A stretch of 64,000 bases of DNA from Cyclobacteriaceae bacterium. Its GTDB lineage: Bacteria; Bacteroidota; Bacteroidia; Cytophagales; Cyclobacteriaceae. The stretch is from NCBI GenBank assembly GCA_020832305.1, contig JAFIEV010000082.1:1-64000 (forward strand), in the 5' to 3' direction. The translations under genes were made by a program, and so were the position numbers. Positions 8,756-18,556 of the stretch are shown here, one piece after another (within the stretch, counting starts at the first letter, position 1; each line of letters opens with the position of its first letter). A model generated the notes under the pieces. It saw nothing but the letters and a program-made list of their open reading frames with translations. It was not told the DNA's origin and did no database searches.

Positions 8756-10972
8756 TCAATAATTGGTGTTTCTGTTTTTGTACTGATCAAATCGGCTTGA
8801 TGGAGGTTTTGGTGGAAAATGATTATTGCTTTCGTCGACATCTGCTGTCTGCTTATCCGGATCAAGGATAATACTTGCAAGTTCCTTTGAGAAAGCAAAA
8901 ACTTTGGTGATTTCTTTTTCATTTAATCTCCAGACTTCAGCAGGTACTTTTTCCCGTTGTACAGTGCCGTCCTTAAATTCAAAATCGATAATCAAAGGCA
9001 TGACCAGTCCACCATGATTTGTGAATTTTATTTCATACATATTCAGGCCAGGTGTAAGTGTGATTCTTCCATCCGAGTATCCCATCCTGATACTCTGATA
9101 TTTACTAAGCTTTTCTGATGACGCCAAAATGCTCGCATCTTCAACCTGCCTTTGATCATTGGCTGAATTGCTTCTCTTTCTTCCAGTCCTTCCCGGATCA
9201 CCTTCCTGCGCTTCCAGCTCTGCCTCATATTTATACCATGTAACATCACTTACTTCTATGTCAACGTGGTCGGTAGTATAGAACCAGCCCCTCCAAAACC
9301 AATCGAGGTCAACACCGCTGGCATCCTCCATAGTTCTGAAAAAATCTGCCGGTGTTGGGTGTTTAAAAGCCCACCGGTTTGCATATTCTTTAAATGCATA
9401 ATCAAATAACTCACGGCCCATGATGGTTTCACGAAGAATATTAAGTGCTGTGGCTGGTTTTCCATATGCATTGTCGCCAAACTGAAGAATTTGCTCTGAG
9501 TTGGTCATTACAGGCACCATAGTATCCTTACCTCCCTTCATATAAGGAATTATTTTTTCAGCCGGACCTCTTCTGGAAGGATAATTGGGATCCCATTCCT
9601 GCTCTGCGAGATATTGCATAAAAGAATTTAAACCTTCATCCATCCAGGTCCATTGTCTTTCATCGGAGTTTACAATCATTGGAAAAAAATTATGGCCTAC
9701 TTCATGGATGATAACACTGATCATGCCATGTTTAAGTGCCTCTGAGTATTTCCCGTTTTTGTCTGGTCTTCCATAGTTAAAACATATCATTGGATATTCC
9801 ATACCATTGGCCGCCTCCACAGATATAGCCACAGGATAGGGGTAGTCAAAAGTATAGCGCGAGTACACTTTAAGCGTATGCGCAACTACCCTGGTCGAAT
9901 ATTCATCATATAATGGATTGGCCTCTTTTGGGTAATAAGACATTGCCATAATCTTTTTACCACCAATGTCGACACCCATGGCATCCCAGATAAATTTCCT
10001 TGAACTTCCAAATGCGAAATCCCTGACATTTTCAGCCTTATAGTGCCAGGTTTTTTTTCCGGGCTGTCTCTTCTTTTCTTTTTCCTCCGCTTCAGACTGG
10101 CTGACAATAATAACCGGTACATCAGCACTTTTTGATTTTTCAAAACGGGATATCTGCTCTGAGCTCAATACCTCCAGGGGATTTTGTAACTCCCCTGTTG
10201 ACGCAACAATATGATCAGCAGGAACGGTAATTCTGACATCGTAGTCTCCAAAGGGAAGGGCAAATTCACCGCGGCCCAGGAATTGCTTGTGCTGCCATCC
10301 TTCTACATCGTCATAGACACACATTCTGGGAAACCATTGTGCTATGGTATAGAGATAATTACCATCTTCTTCAAAATACTCAAAGCCACAGCGGCCTCCT
10401 ACTTTCATCCGGTCGTTGATATAAAAAAACCATTTGATACTAAAAGTGTAGGATTCTCCCGATTCGATTGGTGTGGGCAGGTCTACACGCATCATGGTTT
10501 TATTGACCGTATATTTGAGCGCATTTCCCTGTTTATCTTTTACTTCTATAATTCTATACCCCAAATCATCATTATGCCCTACGATATTTATCAATTCGCG
10601 GCTGCTCAGTCCTCTGCTTAAGGTATTGGTACTGGTACTATAGGTATCTGAACCTTCATGCATCATATTTTGATCGAGTTGCAGCCATAAATAATTCAGA
10701 CGGGAAGGTGAAATATTATGATACGTAATTTCCTCATATCCTCTGATGCTTTGATCATCATCATTGAGCTCCACATGTATTAGGTAATCAGCTTTTTGCT
10801 GCCAGTAATGTGGTCCAGGAGATCCATCGGCCGAGCGGTAGGTATTCGGTGTAGGCAGCAATGTTTCAAGCTGCTCAAATTTTCTCCTTTCAAAATTATT
10901 CTGAGCCAGGGCATCGAGCCCCATTAATAATAAACAGATTAATACACCAGATAGACAAAAGGAATTTTTCAT
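8756..10972 (-). CDS. Secreted M1-family zinc metallopeptidase (gluzincin)
   Basis: A 738-residue M1 peptidase with a signal peptide (about 1-23). Zinc ligands are H423 and H427 in HEVGHN, with E446 in WMDEGLNSF at the expected spacing. The exopeptidase motif GxMEN is replaced by NGMEYP (390-394), as in many Bacteroidota members, which may change substrate preference. The C-terminal third is beta-rich and ends in an extended polar tail. The gene starts 9 bases after the HupE/UreJ gene stop on the same strand, so the two form an operon. Confidence 0.92.
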   Translation of the reverse strand: MKNSFCLSGVLICLLLMGLDALAQNNFERRKFEQLETLLPTPNTYRSADGSPGPHYWQQKADYLIHVELNDDDQSIRGYEEITYHNISPSRLNYLWLQLDQNMMHEGSDTYSTSTNTLSRGLSSRELINIVGHNDDLGYRIIEVKDKQGNALKYTVNKTMMRVDLPTPIESGESYTFSIKWFFYINDRMKVGGRCGFEYFEEDGNYLYTIAQWFPRMCVYDDVEGWQHKQFLGRGEFALPFGDYDVRITVPADHIVASTGELQNPLEVLSSEQISRFEKSKSADVPVIIVSQSEAEEKEKKRQPGKKTWHYKAENVRDFAFGSSRKFIWDAMGVDIGGKKIMAMSYYPKEANPLYDEYSTRVVAHTLKVYSRYTFDYPYPVAISVEAANGMEYPMICFNYGRPDKNGKYSEALKHGMISVIIHEVGHNFFPMIVNSDERQWTWMDEGLNSFMQYLAEQEWDPNYPSRRGPAEKIIPYMKGGKDTMVPVMTNSEQILQFGDNAYGKPATALNILRETIMGRELFDYAFKEYANRWAFKHPTPADFFRTMEDASGVDLDWFWRGWFYTTDHVDIEVSDVTWYKYEAELEAQEGDPGRTGRKRSNSANDQRQVEDASILASSEKLSKYQSIRMGYSDGRITLTPGLNMYEIKFTNHGGLVMPLIIDFEFKDGTVQREKVPAEVWRLNEKEITKVFAFSKELASIILDPDKQTADVDESNNHFPPKPPSSRFDQYKNRNTNY

Positions 10973-10981
10973 GTTTTAAAA

Positions 10982-11569
10982 TTACCAGAATTTATATTCA
11001 AACATCATAGTCAGTGCAATACCGGCTATTCCAGAGGATATAACCATTACCCAATCCCTTCTGTTTATTCCGAATAGGTTTACAAAAAGAAAAGATATCA
11101 ATAAGAACGTCACCACTACAGCAATTTGTCCTACTTCAATGCCCAGGTTGAATGCCAGTAATGGGGTAGTAACGGAGGCTTCCTGACCCAGCAGGCCCCG
11201 AAGGTAATTAGAAAATCCAAAGCCGTGAATTAATCCGAAAAACATAGCCAGAAAATAATTCCTTTGCAGATTTCTGGTAATATTGAAATGGTCCTTTTTT
11301 CTAAAAATATTTGATAAAGCGGTTAGAAAAATGGTGACGGGTATTAAAAACTCTACAAGTGCCTCATTAACTTTTACAACGTTTAGTGCGGCCAAACCCA
11401 AAGTAAGCGAATGACCCACGGTGAAGGAGGTAACCAGAATGATAACACGTTTCCAGTCACGCAGTAAAAAAATCACGTTAAGCGACAAAATAAATAATAT
11501 ATGATCTACGGCATATATGTCGAGTATATGCTGAACACCCAGTTTAAAATATAGTGAAAATTGAGACAT
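10982..11569 (-). CDS. HupE/UreJ-family integral membrane protein
   Basis: A 195-residue, roughly six-helix membrane protein. Family features include DHILFILSLNVIFLL near the N-terminus, TSFTVGHSLTLGLA and FGLIHGFGFSNYLRG, whose conserved histidines suggest metal-ion transport (nickel or cobalt in characterised HupE/UreJ). It is upstream of, and nearly contiguous with, the M1 peptidase and divergent from the DUF6702 gene. No hydrogenase or urease genes are present, so the usual nickel link is not supported here. Confidence 0.88.
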   Translation of the reverse strand: MSQFSLYFKLGVQHILDIYAVDHILFILSLNVIFLLRDWKRVIILVTSFTVGHSLTLGLAALNVVKVNEALVEFLIPVTIFLTALSNIFRKKDHFNITRNLQRNYFLAMFFGLIHGFGFSNYLRGLLGQEASVTTPLLAFNLGIEVGQIAVVVTFLLISFLFVNLFGINRRDWVMVISSGIAGIALTMMFEYKFW

Positions 11570-11594
11570 ATCCGGAATTCATCGTTAAAGCCTT

Positions 11595-11614
11595 CAAAAT
11601 TATGTATAATTTTG
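11595..11614. promoter_or_regulatory. Palindromic divergent promoter element
   Basis: CAAAATTAT (11595-11603) and its exact complement ATAATTTTG (11606-11614) form a perfect dyad with a 2-base spacer. On each strand the arm contains TAATTTTG, matching the Bacteroidota -7 consensus TAnnTTTG. The dyad centre lies almost exactly midway between the two divergent starts (26 and 27 bases from each). I saw no good -33 TTG. Confidence 0.45.
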
Positions 11615-11640
11615 CAATTTAGAATTTCTTTTTTTGTACT

Positions 11641-12129
11641 ATGCCAATATTTCTTATCAGGTACCTCATCAGTATATACCTCCTGGGAACTCATCCCTTT
11701 TATGTTGGTATTACCGAAATAAACTACAATAAAAACATTGACAATCTGGAGATTACCCTTCGTCTTTTTACAGATGATTTCGAAAATGCCCTAAGGAATC
11801 GCTCGGGTTTAAATATTTTACTGAGCAATGAAGAAGCGCTTCAGAAATACTCACCTCTGATTGAATCCTATATTAAAGAAAAACTACGTGTTTCGTTTTC
11901 AGATAAGGCGGGCGAAATAATTTTTTTAGGTAGCGAAATTGATGATGAAGCCATTTGGAGCTACCTTGAAGTGAAAAACATTCATGGCGCTTCAGATATA
12001 ATTATTCGGAATGAAATTTTTTTTGAATTATTTGACACTCAAATGCATCTGATTCATTTCAATATTGCAGGTAAAAAAAAGAGTTATCAGTTAAATCGAA
12101 AAAATCCTGAAGCAAAATTCACCAGGTAA
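11641..12129 (+). CDS. DUF6702-family protein
   Basis: A 162-residue protein with an N-terminal hydrophobic leader followed by THPFYVGITEINYN, the signature opening of DUF6702 proteins in Bacteroidota, then ITLRLFTDDFENAL. These small exported proteins are typically encoded beside an M1 peptidase and HupE/UreJ protein, the same neighbourhood seen here, which suggests joint function at the envelope. Biochemistry is unknown. It converges with the 2'-5' RNA ligase-like gene, 2 bases apart. Confidence 0.8.
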   Translation: MPIFLIRYLISIYLLGTHPFYVGITEINYNKNIDNLEITLRLFTDDFENALRNRSGLNILLSNEEALQKYSPLIESYIKEKLRVSFSDKAGEIIFLGSEIDDEAIWSYLEVKNIHGASDIIIRNEIFFELFDTQMHLIHFNIAGKKKSYQLNRKNPEAKFTR

Positions 12130-12131
12130 AT

Positions 12132-12701
12132 TCATTTCGTAAACTTCTGATACAGATCCCAACCTGTTTTACCGTTATGCTTTAAAAGGTATACTGCCTC
12201 CAGGGGAAATACATATTGAACCGGGAAATCCTTATACTTCTCCCATGCCATATGAAAAGTTTTTGGCTTCAAATCCCTAAAGGCTAAAGTTATATGTGGG
12301 GTAAACTTTCGGTGGGGATAATGCTCTATGTTTATTCCTGAATTCTTTTGAAACTGTGTCAAACATTTTTTTTGAAGTTGTATTAACTCATCCTCTATTA
12401 CCACCTGAAGGTAAATTACTCTTGGGGGAAAGGCCCCCAGTCCGTCAATTTTTATAAACAAAGGCTGCCCTGGCAGATTCTCCTTAGCTATGTTTTCAAC
12501 AGTATCCAGCAAAAAAGGCTCATCATCTGAATTCATTGAAAATGGAGGAATAATCGTAATATGCGGGGGAGATTTTAAGGCCGCCATAGTTTTGTATTCC
12601 TGAGATAACCTTTCTTTAAAACGGCTTATTGAACTTCGCAAGGGCTCCGGGGGTACCACCGCAATAAAATATAATGTATTGCCTTTCGTCATATTGGACA
12701 T
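12132..12701 (-). CDS. 2'-5' RNA ligase / 2H phosphoesterase family protein
   Basis: About 189 residues with the two HxT motifs of the 2H superfamily: PPHITIIPPF near the N-terminus and TPHITLAFRD near the C-terminus. Together these form the cyclic-phosphodiesterase active site. Members act on 2',3'-cyclic phosphates or 2'-5' linkages in RNA. I chose ATG 12701 (MSNMTKGN) because the family starts just before the LYFIAVVPP strand. The frame stays open to 12758 but adds a cysteine-rich, non-homologous leader. Confidence 0.85.
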   Translation of the reverse strand: MSNMTKGNTLYFIAVVPPEPLRSSISRFKERLSQEYKTMAALKSPPHITIIPPFSMNSDDEPFLLDTVENIAKENLPGQPLFIKIDGLGAFPPRVIYLQVVIEDELIQLQKKCLTQFQKNSGINIEHYPHRKFTPHITLAFRDLKPKTFHMAWEKYKDFPVQYVFPLEAVYLLKHNGKTGWDLYQKFTK

Positions 12702-12905
12702 GGTTTCAAACAATTTTAAAAAAAATGTGAAACATCCATATTTACAATGTTTTAGCAAATTTCATGTACTCTGTCGAAATACTTTCGTGAATAATCGAAA
12801 TTCCACCAATAGTTTGCATCTAATATTTTATAATGTTTAATATAAAAGTTACATTGGCATGTTCTAAAGATCATTTGCTCCGTAGATTTTGCGGTGCCTG
12901 TCTTC

Positions 12906-12935
12906 AATTTTCGTAATTTAGTATAAACGAAAATT
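12906..12935. promoter_or_regulatory. Inverted repeat over the OmpA-family gene promoter
   Basis: AATTTTCGT (12906-12914) and ACGAAAATT (12927-12935) are perfect 9-base inverted copies 21 bases centre to centre. They end 3 bases before the start codon at 12939. A TAATTTAG box (12914-12921), one mismatch from TAnnTTTG, lies inside. It could be an operator or a 5' leader hairpin. Confidence 0.4.
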
Positions 12936-12938
12936 ACT

Positions 12939-13685
12939 ATGCAAGCTTATATATTTTTGTTCATAAAAGTATGTCTGTTAATATTCTACTTATTATCAGG
13001 TCAGTATGCTTATTCAAATTATCCCGGTGAAAATATTTCCACGGATAGTCTGATAATGATTTATGGTTATGTACTTGATACTACAAGTCTAAACGGTGAA
13101 ATAAAGCCGGTTAGGGCAAAATTAGTTTTTGAACGTATGCCATATGGTAATGAAATAGCCATTATTTCATCAAAAGATTCCACTGGTTATTATGAATATT
13201 ACCTCACCAACCATCAAAGTTATAAGCTGGCAGTTACCTCTACGGACTATTTGAGAAAAGATAAAGTTGTTGTTCCCACTGAGTTGCACAAAAACCATCA
13301 GTTAAAAATGGACATTTACCTGCAGCCGCAATTTAAGGCCAATCAGGTGATCAGGCTTGAAAAACTAATATTCGAACAGGGTAAATCATCCATTACCAAG
13401 GAATCAAACTTAGAGCTTAACCGTCTGGTAAGTTTGCTAAATGAGTACCCAAAAATGACTATTCAACTTGAAGGGCACACCGATTGGCGAGGTGACCGGG
13501 ATTTAAACCAAAAACTATCAGAAGAACGGGTAGATGAGGTAAAAAATTATCTTGTAAATTATGGCGTAAAATCTAAGCGCATTAAAACCAAGGCCTATGG
13601 AGGCAGTCAGCCAATAACACGACAGGCATCTGTTGAGGCTTCTGAGATCAACCGGCGTGTTGAAGTACGTATTTTAAAGTTATAA
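12939..13685 (+). CDS. OmpA-family peptidoglycan-associated protein
   Basis: A 248-residue exported protein: signal peptide (about 1-25), a beta-sandwich region that looks carboxypeptidase-regulatory-like (about 40-130) and a C-terminal OmpA domain (about 142-248). The OmpA domain shows LIFEQGKSSIT, IQLEGHTDWRGDRDLNQKLSEER and the closing NRRVEVRIL, so it should bind diaminopimelate in peptidoglycan. The usual GHTD is present, with the D and R that contact the ligand. It is followed 56 bases later by a larger OmpA-type gene, probably in the same transcript. Confidence 0.9.
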   Translation: MQAYIFLFIKVCLLIFYLLSGQYAYSNYPGENISTDSLIMIYGYVLDTTSLNGEIKPVRAKLVFERMPYGNEIAIISSKDSTGYYEYYLTNHQSYKLAVTSTDYLRKDKVVVPTELHKNHQLKMDIYLQPQFKANQVIRLEKLIFEQGKSSITKESNLELNRLVSLLNEYPKMTIQLEGHTDWRGDRDLNQKLSEERVDEVKNYLVNYGVKSKRIKTKAYGGSQPITRQASVEASEINRRVEVRILKL

Positions 13686-13741
13686 ATTATTTTACCGTTT
13701 TGGAAAAATTTTATTTGATTTGTAGTGTTAAATATTTGAAC

Positions 13742-15820
13742 ATGTATAGAAATATTTTTATAATAATATTCTTTCTTTCAATAAGTACATTATCATTGGG
13801 GCAAAAGGTATTTTGGGCCGAGAAGGTGGTAGGTTTTTCATCCCAGCTGTCAGAATATGAATATTCAGCAGCACAGGTACTGGGAAAACCCAATGCCATG
13901 CCGCAAGGAGGAGACAACCCAACAGCCTGGCTTCCGTCAAGGCCCAACAGACAAGAGTATATCCATGTTACATTTGCCAGACCTATTCATGTAGAGCAAA
14001 TTGTTCTTGCCGAATCCTATAATCCAAGTGCATTATTTCAAATATACCTTATGGATCGCCAAGGCACCGAACATTTGGTGCATACATTTGAACCAAAGCC
14101 CATTGATGTCAGAGGAAGAATATTAAATATTTATATTGAAAAAACACCCTACAGGGTCCATGGTCTCAGGCTCGTTTTAGATGGGAAAGCCGTTCCCGGT
14201 TACAGTGGTGTAGATGCCATTGGGATATCATCATCTAAAGAACCTGTGACTGTAGAAATTGATTTTGCTGAAAATCTTCAGGAATTTATAGTTACTGAGA
14301 AATTATCCGATGCTGTTAATAGTCCCTATGCAGAGACCAGACCTTTAATTGCACCTGATGGTAAAACTTTATACTTCAGCAGGGCCTTTCATCCGCAAAA
14401 TATTGGTGGGGATAATGACCCCAACGATATATGGTATTCAGAATATGATGAAGCCACAGGAAAGTGGAAGCTGGCTGTAAATGCAGGCCCCACTTTGAAT
14501 AATAAAGGGTCTAATTTTATAAGTTCTATTACACCCGATGGCCTGAGCATGACTGTATTGCTCGGAAATATATACGGTAAAAGAGATAAGATGAAACCGG
14601 GTGTATCTATTGCCACCAAAACCGCAGATGGATGGTCAGAGCCCATGGAAATAAGTATAATAAATGCATATATAGAAGATTATGATGGGAATTATTTCTT
14701 AGCCAATGACCGTCGGACCATAATTATGGCAGTAAACCGGTATGATTCATATGGAGGAAAAGACCTGTATGTAAGTTTTCTGCAGGAGGACGGGCGATGG
14801 ACAGAACCTTTAAACCTTGGGAACGATCTAAATACAGCCCATGATGAATTTTCTCCATTTCTGGCAGCAGATAATGAAACATTATACTTTTCGAGCAAAG
14901 GTTATAGTGGATTTGGTGGTGCAGATATTTATATAAGCAGAAGACTTGATGATACCTGGAGACGTTGGACAGAACCTGAAAATCTGGGTTCCGATATCAA
15001 TTCGGTAGGTGATGATGTATTCTTTAGTATACCACCATCAGGAACACACGCGTATTTTGCCAAAGGTGCCTCAGAAAGAGATCTGGATATTCACCGCATT
15101 GAAATGCCGATATTTTTTCAACCATCTCCAGTGGTTTCTGTAAAAGGACTGGTTTTGGATGAGTTGGATAAATCGCCTTTACCGGCAAAAATTTCCTATA
15201 AGATTCTGCCTGAGAATAAAGAGGTTGGATTTACTTTTACCGATATCGTAACCGGAGAATATCAGATTCTGCTCCCATCAGGTTCAGCCTATATTTATGA
15301 GGTAGATGCCGATGGGTATGAACTAAAAGAAGAAAAAGTTGATTTGATGGAGGCAACCGATTATCGTGAAATTGAAGCAGACCTTCTTTTGACCCGATCA
15401 GAAAAACTAGAAGCTGAAGAAATCACACTAACTTCAGAAGATGAGCAGAAAATAAGAGATTTTACAGGTGGAAAAACAGCAAAACTCGATTTAAATAATG
15501 CCCTGATGTTTGATTTTGCCTCAGAGGATGTTTTGAATAAAGTAAAACCATATCTTGACAGAATAGCAGCCTATTTGAAAGAAAATACAATGGCTAAGCT
15601 GTTAATAGAAGGACATACAGATACGATAGGGTCTACTGCGTATAACCAGGGACTTTCGGAGCGCAGAGCCAGAAGTGTTAAAGATTATTTTGTAGAAACT
15701 CATAAAATAGATAAGGATCGAATTGAATATAAAGGTTACGGGGCTACCCGACCGATTGACTCCAATGATACCTCTGCCGGACGGGCAAGAAACCGCAGGG
15801 TGGAGTTTAGTTGGAAATGA
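13742..15820 (+). CDS. OmpA-family protein with PD40 beta-propeller repeats
   Basis: A 692-residue protein. I chose ATG 13742, which begins directly at a signal peptide ending LSLGQ; an upstream Met at 13700 adds 14 poorly fitting residues. After an N-terminal region of about 180 residues come WD40/PD40-type repeats, with recurring PDGKTLYFSR, NETLYFSSKGYSGFGGADIYIS and similar units. A carboxypeptidase-regulatory-like segment follows, then a C-terminal OmpA domain (GHTDTIGS, then RRARSVKDYF and RARNRRVEFSW). The architecture resembles PorE/type IX secretion-associated and other cell-wall-anchored Bacteroidota proteins, but the N-terminus differs and the role is open. Confidence 0.88.
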   Translation: MYRNIFIIIFFLSISTLSLGQKVFWAEKVVGFSSQLSEYEYSAAQVLGKPNAMPQGGDNPTAWLPSRPNRQEYIHVTFARPIHVEQIVLAESYNPSALFQIYLMDRQGTEHLVHTFEPKPIDVRGRILNIYIEKTPYRVHGLRLVLDGKAVPGYSGVDAIGISSSKEPVTVEIDFAENLQEFIVTEKLSDAVNSPYAETRPLIAPDGKTLYFSRAFHPQNIGGDNDPNDIWYSEYDEATGKWKLAVNAGPTLNNKGSNFISSITPDGLSMTVLLGNIYGKRDKMKPGVSIATKTADGWSEPMEISIINAYIEDYDGNYFLANDRRTIIMAVNRYDSYGGKDLYVSFLQEDGRWTEPLNLGNDLNTAHDEFSPFLAADNETLYFSSKGYSGFGGADIYISRRLDDTWRRWTEPENLGSDINSVGDDVFFSIPPSGTHAYFAKGASERDLDIHRIEMPIFFQPSPVVSVKGLVLDELDKSPLPAKISYKILPENKEVGFTFTDIVTGEYQILLPSGSAYIYEVDADGYELKEEKVDLMEATDYREIEADLLLTRSEKLEAEEITLTSEDEQKIRDFTGGKTAKLDLNNALMFDFASEDVLNKVKPYLDRIAAYLKENTMAKLLIEGHTDTIGSTAYNQGLSERRARSVKDYFVETHKIDKDRIEYKGYGATRPIDSNDTSAGRARNRRVEFSWK

Positions 15821-15873
15821 CAGCATCTTCATTTTATCGTTTGAATAAAATGTATCTTGTTGTCGTTAAATAC

Positions 15874-17172
15874 TCATTTTTTTCGCTTTTTTTTAGTTAG
15901 GAATTTTGATTTCTTAGCTGCAACATTTTTTTTCTCATGAAAGGCTCCTTTAAAATCAGGGTTTTCAGCGCGTTTGATTTTATCGATATCCATCTCAATA
16001 CTTTTTCTTTCCTCCTTTCCGGTAGGTAAAATCACTACGCCCTCAGGCCAGTTTCTTTCAATCACATTTTGCCGGATTAGCTTTTCTATTTTCCTGAAAT
16101 GCATAAATTCAGCATCATTAAGAAACGAAATTGCGGTACCCAGATTAGCAGCACGACCTGTCCTTCCTATACGATGTACATAATCCTCGTACACCATAGG
16201 AAGATCAAAATTTATCACATGACTCACATAGCTTATATCATGTCCCCTGGCAGATACATCGGTACTTACTAAAATCCGAATATCGCCTTCCTTGAAATCT
16301 CTCATAGCATTAAGACGGGTTTGCTGGGCCTTGTTACTGTGAATTACCCGTACACTTTCCTCAATTTTTCTATGAATGAATTTGAAAACATTATTTGCTG
16401 TTTCTTTTGTCCTTACAAAAATAATCACCTTCGTAAGGCTTTTATCCTGCAGTAAATATTGAAGCAAATTGATTTTACTCAGAAAATTGGGAACCTTATA
16501 ATAAAACTGCGAAACGGTTTCGGCCGGAGTGGCTTGGGGGCTCACTTCTACCTTTATAGGATATTCAAGAAATTCAGATGCCAGCCTTTCAACCTTTTCA
16601 GCAAAGGTTGCTGAGAACAATAAATTCTGTCTTTTTACAGGAATTTTCTCCAGTATTTCTCTGATCTGAGGCATAAAACCCATATCCATCATTTTGTCGG
16701 CTTCGTCCAAGACCATAGTTTTTATTTCACGCGTATTAATGTGCCCTTTGCGATATAAATCTAAAAACCTGCCTGGCGTACAAATGAGTATATCTAAGCC
16801 GTTTTCTATAGCTTCTATCTGTTGCTTAGTACCAGTTCCGCCGTATATAGACACAATTCTTATATCGAGGTATTTGGTAAAGGAACGTGCATTATTTTCC
16901 ACTTGCACGACCAGTTCGCGGGTTGGCACTATAATTATAGCTCTGCAAAACATACCTTGTGCAAATTTTATCTTCATAAGTAATGGCAATAAATATGCAG
17001 CTGTCTTTCCCGTTCCGGTTTGGGCAATACCTAATACATCATGACCTGCTGATATCAGAGGAATTGTCTGAATCTGCACTGGTGTAGGGTTTTGGTATCC
17101 ATTATCTTCAATGGCCCTTAACAACTGTGGATTAAGCTTGAAAATATCGAATTCAGAATTTTTTTTTGACAT
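15874..17172 (-). CDS. DEAD-box ATP-dependent RNA helicase
   Basis: A 432-residue DEAD-box helicase of the RhlE/SrmB type that unwinds short RNA duplexes in ribosome assembly or mRNA decay. All motifs are present: Q motif NPTPVQIQTIPL, motif I AQTGTGKT, PTREL, DEAD, SAT, the second-domain STDVSARGHD and HRIGRTGR. The C-terminus is a short lysine-rich tail (KKSKFLTKKKRKK), suited to nonspecific RNA binding. It is divergent from dihydroorotase with 49 bases between starts, and convergent with the OmpA/PD40 gene. Confidence 0.95.
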   Translation of the reverse strand: MSKKNSEFDIFKLNPQLLRAIEDNGYQNPTPVQIQTIPLISAGHDVLGIAQTGTGKTAAYLLPLLMKIKFAQGMFCRAIIIVPTRELVVQVENNARSFTKYLDIRIVSIYGGTGTKQQIEAIENGLDILICTPGRFLDLYRKGHINTREIKTMVLDEADKMMDMGFMPQIREILEKIPVKRQNLLFSATFAEKVERLASEFLEYPIKVEVSPQATPAETVSQFYYKVPNFLSKINLLQYLLQDKSLTKVIIFVRTKETANNVFKFIHRKIEESVRVIHSNKAQQTRLNAMRDFKEGDIRILVSTDVSARGHDISYVSHVINFDLPMVYEDYVHRIGRTGRAANLGTAISFLNDAEFMHFRKIEKLIRQNVIERNWPEGVVILPTGKEERKSIEMDIDKIKRAENPDFKGAFHEKKNVAAKKSKFLTKKKRKK

Positions 17173-17221
17173 GGCAGGGGGATTGTGTATTTTAGGCAGC
17201 AGAATTTTTTAATATAAATGT

Positions 17222-18556
17222 ATGAAGACTATCCTGATACGCAATGCAAATATCGTAAATGAAGGTCAGCTCACAAATGCCGATATTTTTATTAAAGATA
17301 GGAGAATCGAAAAGATTGCTCCGGTCATTTCAAATATCGATGCTGATATCGAAATTGAAGCTGAGAATAAATATATACTTCCCGGAGTAATTGATGATCA
17401 GGTGCATTTCAGAGAACCAGGTCTCACGCATAAGGCAGATATAGCCAGCGAAGCTAGAGCTGCTGTTGCCGGAGGTACTACTTCTTTTATGGAAATGCCC
17501 AATACAGTGCCTCAAACGACAAGCCATAGTCTGCTGGAAGAAAAATTTTCTATCGCCGCAGAAAAATCTCTGGCCAATTTCAGCTTTTACATGGGGGCAA
17601 CCAATGACAATATTGATGAAATTGTTAAAATCAATCCTAAAAAAATTTGTGGGGTCAAAATTTTTATGGGGTCCTCCACTGGTAATATGCTGGTTGATGA
17701 TACCCGGGCTCTCGAAAAAATATTTTCTGAAAGCCCTGTATTAATTGCTACGCATTGTGAAGATGAAAAAACAATACAAAAGAACCTTGCCATTTTTAAA
17801 AAAGAATTTGGCGATAATATACCGGTTGAATATCATCCTGTAATACGAAGTGCAGAAGCCTGTTATCTTTCTTCTTCACTGGCTGTTGAACTTGCCAAAA
17901 AACACCAGGCCAGACTGCATGTATTGCACATCTCTACAGAAAAAGAATTGGAACTTTTTGAGCAGAAGCCCCTAAAAGAGAAAAAAATAACCGCTGAAGC
18001 TTGTATACACCATTTGTGGTTCGACAAGAGCTATTACGCAAGCAAAGGATCATTTATCAAATGGAACCCGGCGGTGAAAGATGAAAAAGACCGCACAGCA
18101 ATTTTACAAGCTCTGATTGATGGCAGAATTGATGTTGTGGCAACAGACCATGCACCCCATACATTGGAAGAAAAGGAACTTTCTTACCTCAAATGTCCTT
18201 CCGGAGGACCTATGGTCCAGCATAGCCTTGTAGCAATGTTGGAACTATATCATAAACAGCGTATTGATTTGCCCCTAATTGCAGAAAAAATGGCGCATAA
18301 TGTAGCTGATATTTACAATATTAAAGATCGCGGATACATAAGAGAAGGTTATTATGCAGACCTGGCTATTGTAGATCTGAATTTCCCATGGACAGTTGAT
18401 AAAGCCAGTCTATTATACAAATGTCAATGGTCGCCATTTTTAAACCATCTCTTCCACAGCAAAGTAACCCATACTATTGTATCAGGTCATCTGGCTTTTG
18501 CAGAAGAGGAATTTTTCTTCAACCAAAAAGGTATACCCCTGGAATTTGATAGATAA
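17222..18556 (+). CDS. pyrC: Dihydroorotase
   Basis: A 444-residue amidohydrolase that cyclises carbamoyl-aspartate to dihydroorotate in pyrimidine synthesis. The metal-binding DDQVHFREPGLTHK (H62 region), a FMEMPNT block, the KIFMGSSTGN lysine segment, HCEDE, LHISTEKEL and ATDHAPHT are all visible, and length fits class I enzymes. No other pyr genes are adjacent. Hydantoinase or allantoinase are alternatives within the superfamily, but the REPG and ATDHAPH forms favour dihydroorotase. Confidence 0.92.
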   Translation: MKTILIRNANIVNEGQLTNADIFIKDRRIEKIAPVISNIDADIEIEAENKYILPGVIDDQVHFREPGLTHKADIASEARAAVAGGTTSFMEMPNTVPQTTSHSLLEEKFSIAAEKSLANFSFYMGATNDNIDEIVKINPKKICGVKIFMGSSTGNMLVDDTRALEKIFSESPVLIATHCEDEKTIQKNLAIFKKEFGDNIPVEYHPVIRSAEACYLSSSLAVELAKKHQARLHVLHISTEKELELFEQKPLKEKKITAEACIHHLWFDKSYYASKGSFIKWNPAVKDEKDRTAILQALIDGRIDVVATDHAPHTLEEKELSYLKCPSGGPMVQHSLVAMLELYHKQRIDLPLIAEKMAHNVADIYNIKDRGYIREGYYADLAIVDLNFPWTVDKASLLYKCQWSPFLNHLFHSKVTHTIVSGHLAFAEEEFFFNQKGIPLEFDR

